5,478 bases of DNA from an uncultured Lachnospiraceae bacterium (GCA_902773195.1 CACYDL010000127.1:1-5478); one strand, 5' to 3'. Positions 1-5,478 are shown, numbered from the stretch's first letter. The notes: generated by a model from the letters alone, not told the origin. Translations and numbers: made by a program.

Positions 1-12
1 CAGCAGGCATAA

Positions 13-86
13 GTGTGTGTAGCTCAGCTGGATAGAGCGTCTGGCTACGGACCAGAAGGTCGTGGGTTCGAATCCTATCACACACG
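13..86 (+). tRNA. tRNA-Arg, anticodon ACG
   Basis: A complete cloverleaf can be folded by eye. The acceptor stem is GTGTGTG (13-19) with CACACAC (79-85), and the discriminator base is G86. The D arm is GCTC (22-25) with GAGC (35-38). The anticodon stem is TCTGG (40-44) with CCAGA (52-56), enclosing the loop CTACGGA, so the anticodon is ACG at 47-49. The variable loop has five bases (57-61). The T arm is GTGGG (62-66) with CCTAT (74-78), including two G-U pairs, around the TTCGAAT loop. ACG reads arginine CGN codons; A34 is normally converted to inosine by TadA. CCA is not encoded after G86, so it must be added by the CCA-adding enzyme. An intrinsic terminator follows within about 10 bases, so this is the only or the last gene of its transcript. 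Confidence 0.96.
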
Positions 87-93
87 GGACAGG

Positions 94-128
94 AAAAGAT
101 CAGGAGATTCGTTCTCCTGGTCTTTTTT
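94..128 (+). terminator. Intrinsic terminator after tRNA-Arg
   Basis: A 10-bp stem, AGATCAGGAG (97-106) paired with CTCCTGGTCT (114-123) with one T-G pair, closes a 7-base loop (107-113). It runs straight into a six-T tract (123-128). The A-run at 94-97 can pair further with the T-run. This is a textbook rho-independent terminator and should end the tRNA transcript. Confidence 0.9.
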
Positions 129-136
129 GCGAATCA

Positions 137-159
137 CGGCAGGCGTTTCGCGTCTGCCG
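137..159 (+). other. Leader hairpin upstream of the HAAS gene
   Basis: CGGCAGGCG (137-145) pairs with CGTCTGCCG (151-159) around a TTTCG loop, giving a 9-bp GC-rich stem with one G-T pair. No T-tract follows directly: a short TTTT begins at 169, too far away for a normal terminator. It sits between the tRNA terminator and the Shine-Dalgarno sequence at 175-180, so it would lie in the leader of any transcript entering the gene at 192. I see no convincing -35/-10 pair in 129-175. The stem may be a leader structure, a weak back-up terminator, or without function. Confidence 0.45.
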
Positions 160-191
160 GACACTCTGTTTTACGGAGGAATCATCTGAAA

Positions 192-974
192 ATGACAAAA
201 AAGGAATTTATCGAAGCCCTCGGGGCGAAGCTTCAGGAGGAGCTCCCCACGTCGGAGGTCCTCGCCCGGATGCAGTACTACGAAGGCTATATAGACGGTG
301 AGATCGCCCACGGAAAGACGGAGGAGGAAGCCGTGGACTCCCTCGGCGATCCGCTTCTGATCGCCAGAACGATCCTGGACACCCCCCGGTCCGCCTCGGA
401 GCTGTACGCAGAGGAAACGCGGGACTCCGGGGACGCCTATTACGAGGGGGCCTACCAGGCGGAGAACAGCGGGGAGGAGGACTTCTCCTACGGACACCAC
501 GAGGAGGACTCGTTCTCTTCCTACGGACATCACGAGGAGAGCCTGTCCGGCGGGCATCACGAGGAAAGCCTGTCCCGGGGTGCGCGGGAGGAAGCGGCCG
601 ACGGGGAGAACTTCGGGGACGCCGCGGCCGGCAGCCGGTCTGAAGGGGCTCACGAAACGGAGCAGCGCGGAGACGATGCCTCCGCGGATCCGGCCGGGGA
701 GGCGCCCGCCGGAGAGGCCGCCGGGAAGGAATCCGGCAGCGGGACGAAGGCGGAGACCGTGAAGGGCAGCGTGGACAGGAAGCGCGGCTTCCTTCAGGAC
801 GAGAACGGAGCGTTCAACTGGGGACTGTTCGGCATTCTCCTGGCCGCCGTCATGATCGTCGTCGCCGTGATCTGGTTCGTCTCGCGGGTACTCACCGCGC
901 TCGGGCCGGCCATCCTTCTGCTGCTCGCGGTACTCATCATTATCAGGACGATCCGGGAGGCGGGACGACGATGA
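192..974 (+). CDS. HAAS/DUF1700-type two-TM membrane protein with His/Glu-rich linker
   Basis: The 260-aa product starts at an ATG preceded by GGAGGA (175-180, 11-base spacing). Residues 1-65 (MTKKEFIEAL..., with EEEAVDSLGDP) match the helical N-terminal domain of the HAAS/DUF1700 family, whose members are Firmicutes membrane proteins often encoded next to PadR-type regulators. No PadR gene is in this window. Residues 66-195 form a long, hydrophilic, acidic low-complexity linker. It contains four degenerate units of the type S-Y-G-H-H-E-E-x-S at residues 99-134, then an Ala/Gly/Glu-rich stretch. Two hydrophobic segments near the C-terminus, about 211-232 and 234-252, should span the membrane as a hairpin and leave the long N-terminal part probably in the cytoplasm. 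The ligand or partner is unknown. The stop overlaps the fbp start (ATGA, 971-974), suggesting translational coupling. The family call rests on the N-terminal domain only; the linker is not typical and looks repeat-expanded. Confidence 0.8.
   Translation: MTKKEFIEALGAKLQEELPTSEVLARMQYYEGYIDGEIAHGKTEEEAVDSLGDPLLIARTILDTPRSASELYAEETRDSGDAYYEGAYQAENSGEEDFSYGHHEEDSFSSYGHHEESLSGGHHEESLSRGAREEAADGENFGDAAAGSRSEGAHETEQRGDDASADPAGEAPAGEAAGKESGSGTKAETVKGSVDRKRGFLQDENGAFNWGLFGILLAAVMIVVAVIWFVSRVLTALGPAILLLLAVLIIIRTIREAGRR
486..593 (+). repeat. In-gene tandem repeat coding for HHEE units
   Basis: Four consecutive units of 8 to 11 codons encode SYGHHEEDSFS, SYGHHEESLS, GGHHEESLS and the decayed RGAREEA (residues 99-135 of the HAAS protein). 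The DNA of the first three units is recognisably related, with a shared core of GG-CA-CA-CGAGGA type. This points to expansion by duplication rather than chance amino-acid bias. Paired histidines flanked by glutamates could bind metal ions, but that is only an inference from composition. Confidence 0.75.
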
Positions 975-2935
975 ATACGCTGGAGCGAAAATATCTGGAG
1001 CGCCTGTCGGAGCTCTATCCGACCATCGCCAGGGCCTCCACGGAGATCATCAATCTGTCCTCCATCCTGAACCTGCCGAAGGGGACGGAGCATTTTATAA
1101 CGGATATCCACGGAGAATACGAGGCCTTCTCCCATGTGCTGCGAAACGGCTCCGGGGCGGTGCGCAAGAAGATCACCGAGGTGTTCGGAAAGACGCTGTC
1201 CGAGAGTGACATCCGGGAGCTCGCGACGCTCATCTATTATCCGGAGGAGAAGACGGACCTCGTCAGGAAGAGGCTCAGCGGGGAGCAGATGGACAACTGG
1301 TACCGCGTCATGCTGTACCGGCTGATCGCGGTGTGCAAGTACACGGCCAGCAAGTATACCCGGAAGAAGCTCCGCAAGATGCTTCCCGAGGATTTCGCGT
1401 TCGTCATCGAGGAGCTCATCACCGAGAAGGATGACATCGCGGACAAGGAGGCCTACTACGAGGAGATCATCAACACCATCATCCGGATCCGCAGCGCCGA
1501 CCGCTTCATCGTGGCGATCGCGGAGCTGATTCCCAAGCTCACCGTCGACCATCTGCACATCCTCGGGGACATCTACGACAGGGGCAGCGGCGCCGACGAC
1601 ATCATGGACAGCCTGATGAATTACCACAGTCTCGACGTCCAGTGGGGGAATCACGATCTTGTGTGGATGGGAGCCGCCGCGGGGCAGCTCTGCTGCATCG
1701 CGAACGTGGTCCGGGTGAGCGCCCGGTACGGAAATCTGGACACCCTCGAGGACGGCTACGGGATCAACCTGATCCCGCTGGTGCGCTTCGCCGTGAGCAC
1801 CTATCAGGACGATCCCTGCGAGTGCTTCAGGCTGAAGGCCTCCTCCGGCGACGACGAGAGCATGAATATGCGCGTCCACAAGGCGATTTCCGTGATCCAG
1901 TTCAAGCTCCAGGGGCAGCTCGCGAAGAAGCGCCCGTCCTTCCACATGGAGGACCGGAACGTGCTGGAGTGCATCGACTACGAAAAGGGAACCTTTACGC
2001 AGAACGGTGTGACCTACGAGCTGCGGGACACCAGCTTCCCGACGGTGGATCCGAAGGACCCGAACCGTCTGACGGAGGAAGAAGAGCAGGTGATGGAGCG
2101 CCTCAGGGCGGCCTTTACGGGGTGCCGGCGTCTCCAGGCCCACATGCAGTTCCTTCTCAACAACGGCTCTCTCTATAAGGTCTGCAACGGAAACCTCCTC
2201 TATCACGGCTGCATGCCCCTGGACAGCGAGGGCCGGTTCAAGGAGGTCTCCGTCTACGGCGAGAAGCTGAGGGGAAAGGCCCTCTACGACAGACTGGAGG
2301 CCCTGATCCGCCGCGCGTTTTTCTCCACGGACCCCGTCGACAAGGACCGGGGCATGGACATCCTCTGGTGGGTCTGGTGCGACCGGGATTCGCCGCTCTT
2401 CGGCAAGGAAAAGATGGCGACCTTCGAGCGGTATTTCATCGACGATCCCCGGGCCCACGAGGAGAAGAAGAACGCCTACTACGACCTCATGGACGACGAG
2501 GAAACGGTGCGCGCGATCATGGAGGAATTCGGCATTTCGATGGAGGGCGGCCATATCATCAACGGCCACGTGCCCGTGAAGAAGGGCGATTCCCCGATCC
2601 ACTGCGGAGGAAGGCTTCTCGTCATTGACGGCGGCTTCTCCCGCGCGTACCAGGGGCAGACCGGCATCGCGGGCTACACCCTGATTTTCAACTCCTGGGG
2701 CCTTCGGCTCGTCGCCCATGAGCCCTTTACGTCGACCGAGGAGGCGATCCTTCACGGGACCGATATTCACTCCGACAAGGTCATGGTAAAGCTGTTCACA
2801 AAGCGGCTCCAGATCTCGGATACCGACAACGGAGCGGCGCTCCGCGAGCGGATCGGCGAACTGGAGACACTGGTGGAAGCCTACAGAAGCGGCCTGATCG
2901 CCGAGAAAACCGGCGCCGCCGATTCCAATATATAA
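971..2935 (+). CDS. fbp: Class III fructose-1,6-bisphosphatase
   Basis: The 654-aa product hydrolyses fructose 1,6-bisphosphate to fructose 6-phosphate and phosphate, the committed step of gluconeogenesis, in the cytoplasm. Its length fits the Firmicutes class III family (Bacillus subtilis Fbp is about 670 aa), which is unrelated to class I/II enzymes and carries a calcineurin-like metallophosphatase core. The metal-binding motifs appear in order: DIHGEYEAF (D45, H47), GDIYDRG (199-205, D200, D203, R204), GNHD (226-229) and NGHVPVK (531-537, H533). A conserved-looking YHGCMP lies at 411-416. Between about 230 and 410 lies the large insertion that separates the halves of the phosphatase core in this family. 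The ATG is preceded by GGGAGG (955-960, 10-base spacing) and overlaps the upstream stop by four bases. No residue of the catalytic motifs appears to be missing. Members of this class are known to need Mn2+ and to be tuned by phosphoenolpyruvate and AMP; that is family knowledge, not visible here. Confidence 0.97.
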   Translation: MNTLERKYLERLSELYPTIARASTEIINLSSILNLPKGTEHFITDIHGEYEAFSHVLRNGSGAVRKKITEVFGKTLSESDIRELATLIYYPEEKTDLVRKRLSGEQMDNWYRVMLYRLIAVCKYTASKYTRKKLRKMLPEDFAFVIEELITEKDDIADKEAYYEEIINTIIRIRSADRFIVAIAELIPKLTVDHLHILGDIYDRGSGADDIMDSLMNYHSLDVQWGNHDLVWMGAAAGQLCCIANVVRVSARYGNLDTLEDGYGINLIPLVRFAVSTYQDDPCECFRLKASSGDDESMNMRVHKAISVIQFKLQGQLAKKRPSFHMEDRNVLECIDYEKGTFTQNGVTYELRDTSFPTVDPKDPNRLTEEEEQVMERLRAAFTGCRRLQAHMQFLLNNGSLYKVCNGNLLYHGCMPLDSEGRFKEVSVYGEKLRGKALYDRLEALIRRAFFSTDPVDKDRGMDILWWVWCDRDSPLFGKEKMATFERYFIDDPRAHEEKKNAYYDLMDDEETVRAIMEEFGISMEGGHIINGHVPVKKGDSPIHCGGRLLVIDGGFSRAYQGQTGIAGYTLIFNSWGLRLVAHEPFTSTEEAILHGTDIHSDKVMVKLFTKRLQISDTDNGAALRERIGELETLVEAYRSGLIAEKTGAADSNI

Positions 2936-2944
2936 ATTTCACGC

Positions 2945-2979
2945 GCCGGGATCCCGGCCTGTGAGCGTTCCGCGCGGAA
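2945..2979 (+). other. Pair of perfect palindromes in the fbp-alaX gap
   Basis: The 70-bp gap holds two exact inverted repeats: GCCGGGATCCCGGC (2945-2958, 14 bp) and TTCCGCGCGGAA (2968-2979, 12 bp), nine bases apart. Neither has an internal spacer, so as RNA hairpins they would need four-base loops (5-bp and 4-bp stems), and no T-tract follows. They could be protein-binding operators for a promoter serving the downstream gene, RNA stability elements, or chance in GC-rich DNA. No clear -35/-10 pair was recognised. Confidence 0.4.
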
Positions 2980-3005
2980 AATGAAAGAAGGACAGGAGGA
3001 AGGAC

Positions 3006-4190
3006 ATGAGGGACGCCAGCGAGGTGCGGACCGAAAAGCTGTACTACGACGACGCCTACGCTGTGGAGTTTACCGCGACGGTGATCTCCGCGGAGGGAGG
3101 CGACGTGGTGCTGGACCGCACCCTTTTTTTTCCGGAGGAAGGAGGACAGGAGCCGGACACCGGGGTTCTGGGCGGCTTCCGCGTGAAGGATGTGCAGATC
3201 CGGGACGGCGAGATCCACCATTATCTGGATCCGGGCGAAGGCGGGACGGCCGCAGATTGGGAGAGAGGCGCGTCCGTGAAGGGCATCATTGACCGGGAAC
3301 GGCGGTTTTCCAACATGCAGCAGCATTCCGGCGAGCATCTTTTCTCCGGCGTCGTTCACAGGAGGTACGGCTTCGACAACGTCGGTTTCCATCTGAGCGG
3401 CAGGGAGGTCACCCTGGACTTCGACGGCGTGATTCCCGCCGGGGATCTCGACGGAATCGAGGAGGAGGTCAACAGGGCCATCACCGCCGATATTCCCTCC
3501 CGGATCCACCTGATCCCGAAGGGGCAGACCCCGGAGATCGAATACCGCAGCAAGCTGGATCTGGACGATGAGATCCGGATCGTGGAGTTTCCCGGGATCG
3601 ACGCCTGCGCCTGCTGCGCGCCCCACGTGCGGAGGTCCGGGGAGATCGGCCTGCTCAAGGTGGTCGGGATGATCCGCTGGAAGAGCGGCGTCCGGGTCAG
3701 CATCCTGTGCGGAGGCAGAGCGCTGAGATATCTGCAGGAGGAGCACCGGATCGTGACGGAGGCCGCGAATTTCCTGACGACGTCCGCCGCGGAGGTGGTG
3801 CCGCAGATCCGGAGGATGAAGGAAGAGATCCGGGAGCTGGCGGCCGGAAAGGCCGCCCTCGCGGGAAAGCTGCTGGAGCTGCGCGCGGAGAGCATTCCGG
3901 AGGAGGCCGAACACGCGCTGATCTTCACGGCGGAGACGGACCCGAAGGCCGCCAGAGAGACGGTGACCCGGCTCGCGGAGAGGCACCCGGGCTATGCCGC
4001 GGTGTTTACCGGGAGCGACGGGGCGGGCTACTCCTACGTGATCGGCAGCCGGGAGCGGGACGTGAGAGAGATCTGCGCCCTGTTCCGTGAGAGATACGGA
4101 GGCAAGGGCGGAGGCAGACCCGGCTTCGTGCAGGGGGCCGTCGCCGCTTCGGAAGAGGAACTCAGAAAAACACTTCAGGAGGAACATTGA
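3006..4190 (+). CDS. AlaX-type alanyl-tRNA editing protein with DHHA1 domain
   Basis: The 394-aa protein resembles a free-standing copy of the editing half of alanyl-tRNA synthetase. AlaX proteins hydrolyse Ser-tRNA-Ala (some also Gly-tRNA-Ala) in trans, protecting against mistranslation. Residues 1-95 form the AlaRS-like beta domain, with FFPEEGGQEPDTG (41-53) replacing the usual F-Y-P-E-G-G-G-Q. The zinc site is complete: HSGEH (H107, H111) and CACCAPH (C203, H207), giving HxxxH plus CxxxH. Residues about 243-293 are probably a helical, coiled-coil-like linker. The C-terminal part is a DHHA1 domain ending in GGKGGGRPGFVQG (365-377), the glycine-rich signature also found at the AlaRS C-terminus. 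The length fits the long AlaX class. The ATG has AGGAGGA at 2994-3000 with a further AAGGA directly before the start. An ATG at 2981 is in another frame and was not used. The stop is one base before the next start codon, so the two genes are probably coupled. Confidence 0.93.
   Translation: MRDASEVRTEKLYYDDAYAVEFTATVISAEGGDVVLDRTLFFPEEGGQEPDTGVLGGFRVKDVQIRDGEIHHYLDPGEGGTAADWERGASVKGIIDRERRFSNMQQHSGEHLFSGVVHRRYGFDNVGFHLSGREVTLDFDGVIPAGDLDGIEEEVNRAITADIPSRIHLIPKGQTPEIEYRSKLDLDDEIRIVEFPGIDACACCAPHVRRSGEIGLLKVVGMIRWKSGVRVSILCGGRALRYLQEEHRIVTEAANFLTTSAAEVVPQIRRMKEEIRELAAGKAALAGKLLELRAESIPEEAEHALIFTAETDPKAARETVTRLAERHPGYAAVFTGSDGAGYSYVIGSRERDVREICALFRERYGGKGGGRPGFVQGAVAASEEELRKTLQEEH
4177..4182 (+). 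promoter_or_regulatory. Ribosome binding site that fixes the GTG start at 4192
   Basis: AGGAGG lies inside the last codons of the AlaX gene, nine bases before GTG 4192. The spacing and strength support the GTG over an in-frame ATG at 4087, which would overlap AlaX by 104 bases and bury the signal peptide behind 35 hydrophilic residues. Confidence 0.8.
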
Positions 4191-4191
4191 C

Positions 4192-4722
4192 GTGAAAGAG
4201 AGAATCATCCGGCCGCTGCTTGCGCTTCTGGCCTGTGTGCTGCTGACGGCCGCGCCCATGGAGGCGGCGGTCTCCCGGAACACCGTGACGAAAGCCTACA
4301 GGAGATGGAAGGCAGGACGGGGCATTACCGCCTCCAGACAGATCGATATCGACCGAAACGGGATCAGGGAGTTTCTGTGGATGAACCACGGAACCGGGCG
4401 TTACGGCATCTGCACGTACAGCGCGTCGAAGAAAAAAGTCGTGCCTCTGGGCTCCAACCGCATCAGCAAGGCCTACTACTGCATCCACTACAATCTGGGA
4501 AAGCATTACTACGGCTGGAGCACCGCGTCGACCGCCGGAGCTGACTGGTATTTCTGGAGGCTCAGCGGGACGGAAAAGAAGCTCGTGATCAAGCTTCAGT
4601 CAAGAAACCGCAGGGGCGGAGGCCCGTGGTACAAATACAACGGAAGGTACATCTCCGAGAAGGCGTTCCGGACGATCTGGAACAGGATATCGAAATACGG
4701 GAAGTATGAGGTCTGGAGATGA
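4192..4722 (+). CDS. Secreted protein of unknown function with calcium-type loop
   Basis: I do not recognise this 176-aa product. From the GTG start it begins MKERIIRP followed by a hydrophobic core (residues 9-21) and small residues at 23-26: a typical Sec signal peptide with probable cleavage near residue 25 or 26. C15 sits inside the hydrophobic core and makes a poor lipobox, so a lipoprotein is less likely. The mature part is basic and unusually rich in Tyr, Trp, Arg and Lys. D52-x-D54-x-N56-G-x-x-E60 matches the DxDxDGxxD/E loop that binds calcium in many secreted clostridial proteins. C74 and C97 could form a disulfide. W/Y-rich strands (about 106-124 and 146-153) suggest a small beta-rich fold. 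The gene follows AlaX after one base and its stop overlaps the next ATG (ATGA, 4719-4722). A cell-wall or extracellular binding role is plausible but not shown. Confidence 0.8.
   Translation: MKERIIRPLLALLACVLLTAAPMEAAVSRNTVTKAYRRWKAGRGITASRQIDIDRNGIREFLWMNHGTGRYGICTYSASKKKVVPLGSNRISKAYYCIHYNLGKHYYGWSTASTAGADWYFWRLSGTEKKLVIKLQSRNRRGGGPWYKYNGRYISEKAFRTIWNRISKYGKYEVWR
4707..4711 (+). promoter_or_regulatory. Ribosome binding site pointing to ATG 4719
   Basis: TGAGG stands seven bases before ATG 4719. The competing in-frame starts are poorer: ATG 4706 has GGGAAG only one base away and no well-spaced site, and ATG 4739 has none. This favours initiation at 4719, a start whose frame is closed after six codons unless a -1 shift occurs. 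Confidence 0.5.
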
Positions 4723-4969
4723 AAAAACAGCCATCGTGATGACAGCGTGCCTTCTCGGCGCCGCCATGGGCCTGTCCGCCGAGGGAGCGGATACGGAGTT
4801 CGCCTGTACGGAGAAGGAAGTACCGGTCTTCCGGGAGGAACTGACGGATGAGACGGTTCTTCTCCATCAGAAGCGGCCGGATAACGGAAAACCGGGAATC
4901 AAGCAAAATGAACGGGAGATTTGCGTATGGAAACGGAAGATCGTTTTGTCAGAGCCAAATATGCGATGA
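4719..4969 (+). CDS. Small exported protein with apparent frame break at A6
   Basis: As written, ATG 4719 gives only MKKQPS and a stop at 4737-4739. A -1 shift in the six-A run (4722-4727), or one extra A, joins it to the frame that ends at 4967-4969. The result is an 83-aa product beginning MKKTAIVMTACLLGAAMG and continuing LSAEGA: a near-ideal signal peptide with a KK n-region, hydrophobic core and small residues at the end. The predicted mature part of about 58 residues is hydrophilic, with C34 (FACTEKE) and C73 (EICVWKR). No family was recognised. Support for the joined frame comes from the standard ATGA overlap with the upstream stop, the ribosome binding site at 4707-4711, and the signal peptide itself. 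Alternatives are a true start at ATG 4706 (n-region with both acidic and basic residues), restart at ATG 4739 through TGATG, a decayed gene, or a missing A in the sequence. The 3' end overlaps the next gene by 43 bases. Confidence 0.45.
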
Positions 4970-5478
4970 ACACGAGGATGTTCCTGCTGATCGCGGGTGT
5001 TATCCTGATCTTTAACGCCGTCACCTCTGCCTTCCCCTACGGAATGAGACTGCTGTCGGTGGCCCGGCTGGTCAGTGAATATCAGGAGGACGGCGCGGCC
5101 GCCGCGGTGACAGAGGACGCGGCCGTGAGCGTGGCGGAGACATCCGGAGCGGTGAGCGGGGCTGAGACGGTCAGTACGCCGGGCGGCGCGGAGGCGGAGA
5201 GCGCAGCGGCCGCCGCAGCGGCAGCGGCAGGGGACAGCGCGGTGAGCGGGGCCGAGCCGGTCAGTACGCCGGGCGGCGCGGAGACGGAGAGTACAGCGGG
5301 CGCCGCATCGCAGGAGATCGACGTCGGCGCTCTGAAATCGGATATGGAGAAGCTGGGCGTCACGGTCTCGGATTTCCGGAGAGTCGGAGTGATGAATATC
5401 GTGATGGCCGTGATCCGGATCGCGGTCGGTTTTCTGTGCGTGGTCTTCTGCAACCGCGTCGATAAGTCCCGCCTGACG
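4927..5478 (+). CDS. Membrane protein with repeat-rich linker, C-terminus cut by window edge
   Basis: An open frame of 184 codons runs from ATG 4927 to the last base with no stop, so the gene continues outside the window. GGGAG (4914-4918) lies eight bases before the start. Residues 19-38 (FLLIAGVILIFNAVTSAFPY) form a first membrane segment after a short charged N-terminus. Residues 53-128 are a low-complexity Ala/Gly/Ser/Glu/Thr linker holding nine consecutive alanines (93-101) and two near-identical 18-residue units (75-92 and 105-122). A soluble patch with IDVGALKSDMEKLGV follows. Residues about 155-176 (GVMNIVMAVIRIAVGFLCVV) form a second membrane segment. The linker is probably on the outer face if the N-terminus is cytoplasmic, but topology is uncertain. 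No family was recognised. The short N-terminal overlap with the preceding small reading frame suggests co-transcription. Confidence 0.8.
   Translation, partial: METEDRFVRAKYAMNTRMFLLIAGVILIFNAVTSAFPYGMRLLSVARLVSEYQEDGAAAAVTEDAAVSVAETSGAVSGAETVSTPGGAEAESAAAAAAAAAGDSAVSGAEPVSTPGGAETESTAGAASQEIDVGALKSDMEKLGVTVSDFRRVGVMNIVMAVIRIAVGFLCVVFCNRVDKSRLT
5149..5292 (+). repeat. Duplicated 54-bp unit in the linker of the terminal gene
   Basis: Positions 5149-5202 and 5239-5292 are two in-frame copies differing at four of 54 bases (by eye). They encode AVSGAETVSTPGGAEAES and AVSGAEPVSTPGGAETES, and are separated by a 36-bp GC-rich stretch that encodes mostly alanine. A shorter relative (AVSVAETSG) directly precedes the first copy at 5122-5148. 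The near identity at the DNA level indicates recent duplication, so copy number may vary between strains. Confidence 0.85.

Noticed and set aside
13..86. tRNA gene as an integration site for a mobile element
   Set aside because: No integrase gene and no repeated copy of the tRNA 3' end was seen in the window.
794..2770. 658-codon open frame on the minus strand opposite fbp
   Set aside because: It is a long antisense frame favoured by GC-rich third codon positions. The plus-strand gene has every catalytic motif of class III FBPase, while the antisense product shows no recognisable domain and is only compositionally biased.
2981..3292. 103-codon plus-strand frame starting just before alaX
   Set aside because: It is out of frame with AlaX, its product is Gly/Arg-rich without a domain, and the strong ribosome binding site serves ATG 3006.
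4087..4191. Upstream ATG extending the secreted protein by 35 residues
   Set aside because: It would overlap AlaX by 104 bases and put hydrophilic residues ahead of the signal peptide. The GTG at 4192 has AGGAGG at nine bases.
2796..4283. 495-codon open frame on the minus strand opposite alaX and the ends of its neighbours
   Set aside because: It spans three plus-strand genes and their junctions, including the 70-bp gap, and shows no domain. The AlaX zinc motifs and DHHA1 signature on the plus strand explain the region.
5149..5292. Possible CRISPR-like or mobile repeat array
   Set aside because: There are only two full copies, they are in frame within a coding sequence, and the spacer codes for alanines in the same frame, so this is a protein-coding duplication.
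5082..5453. 123-codon minus-strand frame rich in Ala, Pro and Ser
   Set aside because: It is the mirror of the repetitive linker in the plus-strand membrane protein. The plus frame has a ribosome binding site and two membrane segments; the minus frame has neither.

Overview
The window comes from a GC-rich member of the Firmicutes, most likely a gut or rumen clostridium of the Lachnospiraceae type. The basis is a class III (Firmicutes-type) fructose-1,6-bisphosphatase, a HAAS/DUF1700 membrane protein, a long AlaX editing protein with a DHHA1 domain, strong AGGAGG-type ribosome binding sites, and GC-rich third codon positions. The family placement is inference; I could not run a search.

Layout, all on the + strand: a tRNA-Arg(ACG) gene (13-86) is followed at once by an intrinsic terminator (about 94-128) and a second hairpin (137-159) in the leader of the first protein gene. 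Next is a two-TM HAAS/DUF1700 protein with a His/Glu-rich repeat (192-974). It overlaps by 4 bp the start of fbp, class III fructose-1,6-bisphosphatase (971-2935). A 70-bp gap holding two perfect palindromes leads to an AlaX-type alanyl-tRNA editing protein (3006-4190). One base later a GTG start opens a 176-aa secreted protein of unknown function with a DxDxNGxxE calcium-type loop (4192-4722). Its stop overlaps an ATG (4719) that begins a small exported protein, but only if the reading frame shifts by -1 in an A6 run; as written the frame stops after six codons. The last gene (4927 to beyond 5478) encodes a membrane protein with one TM segment on each side of a long Ala/Gly/Ser/Glu linker that contains a duplicated 54-bp unit.

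From 192 to the end the genes are tightly packed, with 4-bp overlaps, a 1-bp gap and a single 70-bp gap. No terminator is visible after the one following the tRNA, so they could form one transcript. The first three have well-separated roles: envelope or signalling membrane protein, gluconeogenesis, and translation quality control. Nothing shows that they form a pathway. The 4192-5478 segment is different in character: three successive unrecognised proteins that are all exported or membrane-bound.

The points most worth a second look are the A6 frame break at 4722-4727, the repeat-built linkers in two separate membrane proteins, the palindrome pair at 2945-2979, and the exported-protein cluster. 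I did not find a convincing defence system, CRISPR array, insertion sequence or biosynthetic cluster here.
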